From assembly GCA_047619485.1 (NCBI GenBank), contig JBLHKE010000403.1:1-7125 (forward strand): DNA of 7,125 nt. The letters run 5' to 3'. Of this stretch, positions 1 through 5,406 are shown piece by piece; within the stretch, counting starts at the first letter, position 1, and each line of letters opens with the position of its first letter. Made by a program: the position numbers and the translations under genes. The notes beneath the pieces were generated by a model, which was not told the DNA's origin, did not search any database, and worked only from the letters and a program-made list of their open reading frames with translations. This stretch comes from JBLHKE01 sp047619485. Lineage in GTDB: Bacteria; Verrucomicrobiota; Verrucomicrobiia; Verrucomicrobiales; DEV007.

Positions 1-202
1 AGCTAGCCCACACCGGAACGGCGAACGATGAGACGATCGGGAACGCGAAGTATGTCGCGGATTTAAATGGCCGCACAACGCTGCCATCTTCCATCTCGGC
101 GGTCTCGGCCAACTCGAAAATGCCCGATTTGCGGCGCCAGAGTTCCCACGACTCCTCGCCGGGGAAGCAGATGCTGGTATCTTTATCTTGCTGCTTGCTC
201 AT
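1..202 (-). CDS. Unidentified T2SS-cluster protein in the gspL position, N-terminal part (runs off left edge)
   Basis: An open frame of 67 codons reads leftward from an ATG at 202 with no stop before the window edge, so only the N-terminus is visible. The peptide begins MSKQQDKDTSICFPGEESWE and continues with a charged, Trp-containing stretch and then a hydrophobic run rich in Phe, Val, Ala and Pro (about residues 54-66). It has no signal peptide or prepilin motif at the start, so a cytoplasmic N-terminus is likely. The start lies 7 bases after the gspK stop, so the two genes are almost certainly cotranscribed. In classical T2SS operons gspK is followed by gspL, an inner-membrane protein with an actin-like cytoplasmic domain that recruits the ATPase GspE. 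Position is the main argument; the residues do not display a diagnostic GspL motif. No Shine-Dalgarno sequence is seen. It could equally be a lineage-specific accessory protein. Confidence 0.6.
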   Translation of the reverse strand, partial: MSKQQDKDTSICFPGEESWELWRRKSGIFELAETAEMEDGSVVRPFKSATYFAFPIVSSFAVPVWAS

Positions 203-209
203 CGGTGGT

Positions 210-1184
210 TCAGTTCACTGGGACTTCCTCACGCAGGAGGATGACTGGTCGGGAGTTGCGGTTGCGAATGACGAGCACGATCTGTTTTTTGAATTCCCCG
301 ACGATGCCCGTGCTCTCGATGCGCACGGTGTTGCTGCTGCCGGAGAAGCGCTGCACAATTTCGGGGGTCGCCGGCGACTGGATCTGCGCGAGCGCGCCCT
401 GCACATCTTGGATTGGCTCATCGTCCTCGGTGTCCTCGATGCCATCTGGTCCAGCGCGCTGCTGGATGAGGTCATCGACAAACTCAGGGTCGGCCTCTGC
501 GGCGAGCGCAATGATCTCGGCGCTGGCCTCGTTCGGGTCGATCCCGCCCTCACTAAACACAGTGAAGTACTCACGCCAGTTGGGTTTGTAAGCAGCAACG
601 ATCTCCATCCCGCGCACCAGCGCCATCTCCTCGATGTCGTAGAACGGGCGCTGGAACGGGTAGTTGTCGAAACCCTGCTCCTCGTAGAAATCCTTCTCCG
701 CGCCGCCGTCGAGGCTCGGGATCGTGCTGATTTCATCCTGGTCGGCCCAGTCGATCAGTGAACTCACGACGGACTGCGCGTCCGTCATCTCCATGCCCCA
801 CTCCTCGAACACACGTTCGAGAAATTCGCGATCCTGCCCGCTGATCATCCGGTTGATGTTCATCCACCCGCCCTCGCTGCGGATGCGGACACTAAATCCC
901 TCTTCAAGCCCAAACTCGCTCTCCACCGACTGCCTGAGGATCGGGTCGAACTCTTTTACCGCCGGGTTGGCGCCGATCGCCACGCCCATCTCCGCGAGCT
1001 GCAGAGCGCGGAACGACATGCTCTGTTGGTACACCGAATCCATGTCCGCATCGACCACCCAAATGGTCGAGAAGACAACGAGCGATAAAATCGCCATGAA
1101 CCAGAACACCGCAATCAATGCGGAGCCACTCTGGGCACGGCGAACCATCGGCCGGAATCCGGCTGTTCGCAGATTGGTAGTCAT
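210..1184 (-). CDS. gspK: GspK-type minor pseudopilin of type II secretion
   Basis: GspK is the large minor pseudopilin that caps the pseudopilus tip together with GspI and GspJ in the periplasm. From the ATG at 1184 the product has 324 residues with a basic 20-residue leader ending RRAQSG, then SALIAVFWFMAIL as the membrane helix. Gly is at -1, and Glu at +5 is absent (Ala there), which is characteristic of GspK and not of other pseudopilins. Downstream are GspK-like segments: GWMNINRM (about 106-113), SLIDWADQDE (142-151), FYDIEEMALVRGM (181-193) and GIDPNEASAEIIALA (214-228). An acidic stretch GPDGIEDTEDDE (245-256) may bind calcium. Three starts are possible: ATG 1265 (351 aa, 47-residue leader), ATG 1184 and ATG 1148 (8-residue leader). 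I chose 1184 because AGGA lies just upstream of it, though closely spaced, and the other two have no such site. The stop is 7 bases before the next gene. Confidence 0.88.
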   Translation of the reverse strand: MTTNLRTAGFRPMVRRAQSGSALIAVFWFMAILSLVVFSTIWVVDADMDSVYQQSMSFRALQLAEMGVAIGANPAVKEFDPILRQSVESEFGLEEGFSVRIRSEGGWMNINRMISGQDREFLERVFEEWGMEMTDAQSVVSSLIDWADQDEISTIPSLDGGAEKDFYEEQGFDNYPFQRPFYDIEEMALVRGMEIVAAYKPNWREYFTVFSEGGIDPNEASAEIIALAAEADPEFVDDLIQQRAGPDGIEDTEDDEPIQDVQGALAQIQSPATPEIVQRFSGSSNTVRIESTGIVGEFKKQIVLVIRNRNSRPVILLREEVPVN

Positions 1185-1289
1185 GTTTCCTGGTAGCGAG
1201 GAAATCTCCCATACAGCAAAGGCTGAGGGTGATTCCCTACGCGCGCTATGTTGATTGTTTGACATAGAAATTCAAGATAAATAAAACAC

Positions 1290-2003
1290 CTAAGGCTTCG
1301 GTGGACGGACTTGCTGGGCGCCGCGCACCACAGATTCAGGATTCGCCACGACCGGGATCCAAAAGACCGCACGAATTGGCTCTGACAGACTGAAAAATTC
1401 GACATTTAATTCCACCAGCGACGGGCGGCGATTCTCCTCGTCCCACTCCTCGATCCATTCCTCTTCGGTCTGGTCAAAGAACTGCCAATACATGCTCTTG
1501 ATGCCGGCGATCAGCACCAGGCTCTGGCCTTCGTCGTCACCGAGCCCGTCGTTGTCGTGCGCCTCGGACTCTTCCTCATTGAGGTAGCGGATGCGGATCT
1601 GGGTGCCGCCGAGCGGATCTTTCTCCGAGACGATCAGCACCTTTTCTGAGCCAGCAGCCACCCCACCCCAAGAGAATGCCAGCGGGTAATCTTTCATCAC
1701 GATCTCGGTGTTGTAACCCGAGCTACCGACGCTGTTGGGGATCGCCATGGTAACTTTCCCGTTGCCCGGCATCGAACTGAAGTTGCGCCGCATGAGATCG
1801 AAGAAAGCTGCGACGTGCATCTCCTGCTGCCCCTTCTCGGTTACTTTGGCGCTGACCTGGAAACTCGCGTCGGCGATCTTGAAAATCCCGCCGATCAAAA
1901 ATGTGAACAGCGCGAAGGCGATCGTCACCTCCAGCAAGGTGAAACCTGCCTGCGAGCGATCCGCAGCGCGTTGCTTAGCGGTTGGCTTGATAGAGTGGTT
2001 CAT
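1290..2003 (-). CDS. gspJ: GspJ-type minor pseudopilin of type II secretion
   Basis: GspJ is a minor pseudopilin that joins GspI and GspK in the tip complex of the periplasmic pseudopilus. The product from the ATG at 2003 has 237 residues. The class III leader ends RSQAG, and cleavage at G20/F21 gives FTLLEVTIAFALFTFLIGGI with the required Glu at +5 and a hydrophobic helix to about residue 42. The globular part holds a WQFFD...EEWIEEWDEE segment (173-190) followed by PSLVELNVEFF (194-204), matching the GspJ pattern in which a residual strand precedes a 'P..VE' strand. An Asp/Gly-rich loop lies at about 149-160. The frame stays open upstream to an ATG at 2117, but that would place 38 residues before a normal leader and overlap gspI by 143 bases, so I reject it. 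The chosen start overlaps the end of gspI by 29 bases, implying coupled translation. The gap to the longest possible gspK frame is 24 bases. Confidence 0.87.
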   Translation of the reverse strand: MNHSIKPTAKQRAADRSQAGFTLLEVTIAFALFTFLIGGIFKIADASFQVSAKVTEKGQQEMHVAAFFDLMRRNFSSMPGNGKVTMAIPNSVGSSGYNTEIVMKDYPLAFSWGGVAAGSEKVLIVSEKDPLGGTQIRIRYLNEEESEAHDNDGLGDDEGQSLVLIAGIKSMYWQFFDQTEEEWIEEWDEENRRPSLVELNVEFFSLSEPIRAVFWIPVVANPESVVRGAQQVRPPKP

Positions 2004-2409
2004 AGCGGAAGGTTTCAGCGACCCGTTCGACGATTTCGCCGTTGTATTCGTAGCTTGCGACGATGGCAATGCGCCACATGCCTTGTAAAATTTGCCCGTC
2101 CATGTTCTCCAATTCATCGAGCTCCTCTATGATGCGATCATACGATACCTGGATCCCGTCGCCATCGCCGGTCATGCCGAGGTACAACTCGCCCTCTTCG
2201 AACTGCGCCGCCTTGCTCGCCTCAGTCAGCAGCGTCTCGAGGTTGCGGATCATACGCACCTCCTCGCCGGAGCGGATCGCGCTCTTGACAATCATATTCA
2301 GAGCGCCCGTCAACCCGACCATCACTAGGCCGAACAGGGCAGTGGCCATCAACACCTCTAAGAGGGTGAAACCGGCCTTGCGTGGGATGTTTGTGATCGA
2401 TTGCTTCAT
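1975..2409 (-). CDS. gspI: GspI-type minor pseudopilin of type II secretion
   Basis: GspI is the small minor pseudopilin that nucleates the I-J-K tip complex. The 144-residue product has a short basic leader MKQSITNIPRKAG, cleaved at G13/F14, followed by FTLLEVLMATALFGLVMVGL with Glu at +5. FTLLEVL at the start of the helix is typical of GspI and related prepilins. The rest (about residues 45-144) is a small soluble domain with strands around WRIAIVASYEY (112-122) and ETFRYEPLY (132-140), plus a GDGDG loop (81-85). The ATG at 2409 directly follows the TAG of gspH (2412-2410) with no base between, and its 3' end overlaps gspJ, so H, I and J are read from one message with probable translational coupling. 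No clear Shine-Dalgarno site is present. Assignment as GspI rests on size, motif and gene order. PilV-like type IV pilus minor pilins share the motif, but the neighbours favour T2SS. Confidence 0.85.
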   Translation of the reverse strand: MKQSITNIPRKAGFTLLEVLMATALFGLVMVGLTGALNMIVKSAIRSGEEVRMIRNLETLLTEASKAAQFEEGELYLGMTGDGDGIQVSYDRIIEELDELENMDGQILQGMWRIAIVASYEYNGEIVERVAETFRYEPLYQANR

Positions 2410-3033
2410 CTACTCTGGCTTGTTGTAAATTTCAAAACGCTCCCCCTCCATCTGCAGTTTCCCGGTGAGCGGGTTAAAATCCATCTCGATGAATCCCTTG
2501 TCGGTCTCGAAGCGGATCATCATCGGGTCGCTGATGCCGCTGGTGTAGAAGTTCCAGTCCTCGTTCTTCGGCACCCGCCACTCCTTGTCGTTGTAGCGCT
2601 TCACCAAGATCCGCATTCCCTCGATGAGGTCGAATCGTTCGACCACCCGCACCTGGGCAGTCTCTTGCTCCTCATCTTCGTCGCGGACTTTAAAATTGAT
2701 ACGTCGGCCATCATCCTTCTTTGGACCGAGCGCAGCTTCGACATCATCCTCGCGCATGTGGGTCTCGCGCAGCACGAAGTAGTCGGAATTCATGAAGATC
2801 GAATGCGGCCGCTGGGTGTTGCGAGCGAGCCCGATCGCCTTGCGTGCGAACACCTTCATCTTCACCGCCGGCTGCATGAGCTCCTTTTTCGGCCCTACCG
2901 CATTCAGCGAGACGATGGCTGCACCGATGATCAGCGTGATGATCACCAGCGTGATCACCATCTCGATCAAAGTGAAGCCACCTCGGCGCTGTCGGGCGCT
3001 GGCGGAAAGCTTCGGCTGTAGGAAGATGGTCAT
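2410..3033 (-). CDS. gspH: GspH-type minor pseudopilin of type II secretion
   Basis: GspH is a minor pseudopilin thought to link the GspG filament to the I-J-K tip. From the ATG at 3033 the protein has 207 residues, with a 19-residue leader ending RQRRGG, cleavage before F20, and FTLIEMVITLVIITLIIGAA carrying Glu at +5. The soluble part contains a strongly charged loop (about 95-128, rich in Asp, Glu, Lys and Arg) and a C-terminal WNFYTSGISDPMMIRF...NPLTGKLQ region (160-194), which resembles the 'F.P.G....I.L......PLTG' ending of GspH/FimT proteins. It is somewhat longer than the roughly 170-190 residues usual for the family, owing mainly to the charged loop. The frame is open further, to a TTG at 3105 that would add 24 residues. 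I prefer the ATG because it gives a leader of normal length, but no Shine-Dalgarno site supports either. The stop abuts the gspI ATG. Confidence 0.85.
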   Translation of the reverse strand: MTIFLQPKLSASARQRRGGFTLIEMVITLVIITLIIGAAIVSLNAVGPKKELMQPAVKMKVFARKAIGLARNTQRPHSIFMNSDYFVLRETHMREDDVEAALGPKKDDGRRINFKVRDEDEEQETAQVRVVERFDLIEGMRILVKRYNDKEWRVPKNEDWNFYTSGISDPMMIRFETDKGFIEMDFNPLTGKLQMEGERFEIYNKPE

Positions 3034-3155
3034 CAATCTGGGGACTCGTTCTGTCGCTGGGCGAATTCGATTTGGATTTGAAAAATAGTTCACAGTTGCC
3101 GCCAAGAGCTGCGGAGAAACACAACTCCCAGAGCGAGGGCAAGAGATTGGCTGAA

Positions 3156-3171
3156 CCCGGGAGGAACCGGG
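3156..3171 (-). other. Small GC-rich hairpin downstream of gspG
   Basis: CCCGG and CCGGG flank a 6-base loop, 18 bases after the gspG stop. There is no following T run, so it is not a standard terminator. It might protect the 3' end of a gspG transcript or partly reduce read-through into gspH. The stem is only five pairs and lies upstream of both possible gspH starts. Confidence 0.3.
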
Positions 3172-3189
3172 CGACCGCGGCAGGTAGGG

Positions 3190-3630
3190 TTACTCCTCCC
3201 AGTTGCCGATGTCGTCCTCGGTGCCATCAACCATGTCCGGACCGAACGACCAGACGTCCGGCTCGTTCTGACCGTGCCTCGAAGGGAAGCTGTAACCGTA
3301 TGGGTTCTGCCACGGGTCAACTTGCTCCGTCTTCATCGTCTGCTGCCAACTCTTCGGCTGGCGGCCGCTGGACGGCTTCTCTACGAGCGCCATGAGCCCC
3401 TGCTCACTGCTCGGGAAAGTGCCAGCGTTCATACGATAGAGGTTGAGCGCCGATTGGAAAGTCGAGAGGTCTTGCTGCACACGGTTCGTCTGGCCGGATT
3501 CGAAGACGCCAGTCAGCTTGAAGACTGCCGCCCCGAGGAGCAGCGCGATGATGGCGAGCACGAGGACAATTTCAATCAGTGTGAATGCGTTCTGCTTGCG
3601 GAGCCTTGTGGAGTGGAAGTTCGTTCTCAT
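3190..3630 (-). CDS. gspG: GspG, major pseudopilin of type II secretion
   Basis: GspG is the main subunit of the pseudopilus, the periplasmic piston that pushes substrates through the secretin. The 146-residue product (normal family size) has a 15-residue basic leader, then FTLIEIVLVLAIIALLLGAA with Glu at +5 (E20). The GspG signature follows: a helix with TNRVQQDLSTFQSALNLYRM (48-67), FPSSEQGLMALVEKP (72-86), DPWQNPYGYSFPS (105-117), and a C-terminal acidic loop with DVWSFGPDMVDGTEDDIGNW (125-144). That last loop is where GspG proteins bind the calcium ion that stabilises them. The residue before the cleavage site is Ala (QNA/FTLIE) instead of the almost invariant Gly. The gene is preceded by a 159-base and followed by a 156-base gap, unlike the tight packing downstream, as might suit a subunit needed in excess. 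It is the most secure T2SS call in the window. Confidence 0.95.
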   Translation of the reverse strand: MRTNFHSTRLRKQNAFTLIEIVLVLAIIALLLGAAVFKLTGVFESGQTNRVQQDLSTFQSALNLYRMNAGTFPSSEQGLMALVEKPSSGRQPKSWQQTMKTEQVDPWQNPYGYSFPSRHGQNEPDVWSFGPDMVDGTEDDIGNWEE

Positions 3631-3789
3631 TGGTCGGTTTACGTTCGTTGGGTGGTTTGTTAGTTCTTAGCCTAATGTCAAAGAAATCGTTACGGTTCTG
3701 ACAAGCTCTGTAGCGCATCCGTTCAAGATGCTAGGTGGATGTATCGTTAAAATTTTGTAATAAAGGGCTGTGTTTAAGGGGCTTTCCAA
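3631..3789 (-). other. 159-base gap between gspF and gspG
   Basis: This non-coding stretch is more AT-rich than the genes around it. Reading toward gspG it carries a hairpin with stem GCATC/GATGC and a 7-base loop (3731-3715) and, further on, a perfect TTGACA (3681-3676). No acceptable -10 box lies 16-18 bases after that TTGACA, so I do not call a promoter. The hairpin has no T run, so it is not a typical intrinsic terminator; it could mark a processing site or stabilise the 5' end of a gspG message. No Shine-Dalgarno site precedes the gspG ATG. Confidence 0.4.
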
Positions 3790-5100
3790 CTAGCGGCCAC
3801 CCTCCATGCCACCAATGGTATCGAAGATGACCGTGATCATCATGTAGGCCATTACCCCGACAATCAGCGCCATCGCGACGACGATCACCGGCTGGATGAG
3901 CGCGCTAAGCGCCTGGATCTTTTTCCCGAGTTCTTTGTCGTAGCGCTCCGCCGCCTTCTCGAGCGATGTCGCGATGTCTCCGGTCTGCTCCCCCACCCCA
4001 ACCATGTCGATCAACAGCGGCGGGAAAAAACCAACACGCTTAAGCGAGCGCGAGAACGATCCCCCTTCACCGACGATCTCGATCACCTCAGCCATCTTCT
4101 TGCGTAGGAAAAGATTCTGAGTGGAGTTGCGCGACAACTCCAAGGCGCGCAGCAGCGGGAGTCCGTTGCCGACTAGGTTGGACATCGTCTCGAGCATCTG
4201 GACGTAGAATCGTGCGCTGAGGACTTTCCCTACGAACGGCATTCTCAACTTGAACTCGTCCCAGGCGGGACGGTTTTGCTCCGCTGAAATATAGGCGCGG
4301 AAGCCGAGGACCGCAGTCACGATGACCAGTAGGAATACCCACCAGTAGCTCTTTGCGAAACCCGAGAAATCGATCATCAACTGAGCGAGCAACGGCATTT
4401 CTGCCCCGGTCGAATCGAGCAGCAAGGTCAGCTTCGGGATAAGGTATAGGACGAACAACAGGCCGACGAGAATTCCGGCGGACGCGAGGAACGCCGGGTA
4501 GATCATCGCGAACAAGACCTTGCTCTGCAGCTCCTGCATCGTGACCAAGTAGTGCGCCTGGCGTTTGAGGATCGTACCGAGGGCACCGCTGATCTCACCA
4601 GCTTGGGAAAGGCTTCGGTAGAGTTCGCTGAAGCTCGGCGATCCCTTTTTCAACGCGGCCGAGAAGCTGCTGCCATCGCGCACCTCTTGGCGCAGGATGC
4701 GCGTCACGTCTTTGACGCCCGACAACTCTTCGCGCGACTCCATCACACGCAGGGCAGGTTCGAGTTGCAGACCGGCGTTGAGCAAGTCGCTAAGCTCTTC
4801 GGTGAATATCACCATCTGAGCGCGCTTGAGTTTGACCGGACCAGTCGGGAACGTGTCCACGACGATCGGCTTTCCTTGCGCGTCAAATTTTGCCGGGAGG
4901 TCTTTACCCTTGCCCTTCCCATTGGCCTTGCCCTTGACGGGCTCTGAGCTGGGATTTTTATCAGCCTTCAGCGCGATCGAAATTGGCTTCAACCCCTGCC
5001 GCCCCAAACGCATCATCGCCTCAGGGCGATCAGCTGCTTTGAGTTCACCGCTGGCGGTGGAGCCATCGGACTTGAGTGCGCTATATTGGAAAACTGCCAT
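3790..5100 (-). CDS. gspF: GspF, inner-membrane platform protein of type II secretion
   Basis: GspF is the polytopic inner-membrane protein around which pseudopilins are assembled; it contacts the ATPase GspE and GspL. The product has 436 residues. The N-terminus MAVFQYSALKSDGSTASGEL is the usual GspF/PilC start, followed by a small domain to about 45. Two repeated T2SSF domains lie at about 96-221 and 298-420, each with the family motif: SQAGEISGAL at 165-174 and VGVGEQTGDI at 367-376. Three hydrophobic segments are visible at about 198-224, 252-268 and 400-424. The N-terminal part contains a low-complexity Lys/Gly-rich insert at about 46-69, which I do not know from standard members. The ATG at 5100 follows a TTAA with no Shine-Dalgarno site. 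PilC of type IV pili is the alternative, but GspG and GspK downstream favour T2SS. No gspE precedes it; the next gene upstream is fmt. Confidence 0.93.
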   Translation of the reverse strand: MAVFQYSALKSDGSTASGELKAADRPEAMMRLGRQGLKPISIALKADKNPSSEPVKGKANGKGKGKDLPAKFDAQGKPIVVDTFPTGPVKLKRAQMVIFTEELSDLLNAGLQLEPALRVMESREELSGVKDVTRILRQEVRDGSSFSAALKKGSPSFSELYRSLSQAGEISGALGTILKRQAHYLVTMQELQSKVLFAMIYPAFLASAGILVGLLFVLYLIPKLTLLLDSTGAEMPLLAQLMIDFSGFAKSYWWVFLLVIVTAVLGFRAYISAEQNRPAWDEFKLRMPFVGKVLSARFYVQMLETMSNLVGNGLPLLRALELSRNSTQNLFLRKKMAEVIEIVGEGGSFSRSLKRVGFFPPLLIDMVGVGEQTGDIATSLEKAAERYDKELGKKIQALSALIQPVIVVAMALIVGVMAYMMITVIFDTIGGMEGGR

Positions 5101-5406
5101 TTAACAAAAATTGGGTGCAATAGATAACCGACTCTGACAGCTCGAACAACCGAGCGTTCAGCTTTTCTGAAGGTGTTACAACAATGTAATTCCATTCGAT
5201 CAAAAATGCACGATCTAGCACGCAACTCGAATGGCTCTTCGTTAGCGCATCAATATAATCAGTAAATCTTAGGGATCTTCCCATCCTCGACGTTCCCCCC
5301 TTCTATGCGCAGCCTTCACAGACTACGGAGAGCATGCCGAATACACAACCGAGGCAGACCAATCACTCAGCCGTTCGCATTTGGAACCGACTCACTCACC
5401 CAAACG
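5101..5406 (-). other. 306-base non-coding gap between fmt and gspF with possible gspF leader and promoter
   Basis: No convincing gene lies here on either strand; the short open frames crossing it have no recognisable motif and run into antisense of fmt or gspF. Reading toward gspF it holds four items. First, just after the fmt stop, a weak 7-pair hairpin (CGTTTGG with CCAAATG, one G-T pair, no T run). Second, a -35-like TTGATC (5203-5198) 17 bases from a -10-like TGTAAC (5180-5175). Third, a dyad over that -10 box (5176-5189). Fourth, a GC-rich hairpin in the predicted leader, GCTCG-GTTGTT-CGAGC (5155-5140). The length and these signals suggest that gspF has its own promoter instead of depending on fmt. 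Confidence 0.5.
5175..5203 (-). promoter_or_regulatory. Candidate gspF promoter with overlapping dyad
   Basis: On the minus strand TTGATC (5203-5198) and TGTAAC (5180-5175) are spaced by 17 bases; each matches four of six sigma70 consensus bases. The dyad TTACA-TTGT-TGTAA (5189-5176) covers the end of the spacer and most of the -10 box, a common place for a repressor site. Transcription would start near 5168, giving a leader of about 68 bases. The match is modest and could be chance in this AT-rich stretch. Confidence 0.28.

Noticed and set aside
120..761. 213-codon plus-strand open frame opposite gspK
   Set aside because: It lies antisense to a confidently assigned gene in a GC-rich region, shows no family motif, and crosses the gspK/next-gene junction. 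It is a codon-bias shadow.
1151..1163. 13-base palindrome GCCGGAATCCGGC inside gspK
   Set aside because: It is short, GC-rich and within the leader-coding region; it is expected by chance and has no second copy that I noticed.
2004..2117. 38-residue upstream extension of gspJ
   Set aside because: It would put a long non-leader segment before a normal 20-residue prepilin leader and overlap gspI by 143 bases.
2916..2970. Repetitive GATCA/GTGAT pattern inside gspH
   Set aside because: It encodes alternating Val, Ile and Thr of the hydrophobic helix, so codon repetition explains it.
2401..3021. 206-codon plus-strand open frame opposite gspH
   Set aside because: His/Asp/Leu-rich composition is typical of an antisense shadow, and it coincides almost exactly with gspH.
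3034..3105. TTG start giving a 231-residue GspH
   Set aside because: It makes the prepilin leader 43 residues, and the ATG at 3033 gives a normal leader. It cannot be fully excluded because neither has a ribosome site.
3676..3681. Perfect TTGACA on the minus strand before gspG
   Set aside because: No -10-like hexamer at 16-18 bases; the nearest AT-rich bases match poorly.
210..5100. Type IV pilus biogenesis cluster instead of type II secretion
   Set aside because: GspG's C-terminal signature and a GspK-type protein lacking Glu at +5, in the order F-G-H-I-J-K, are specific to T2SS.
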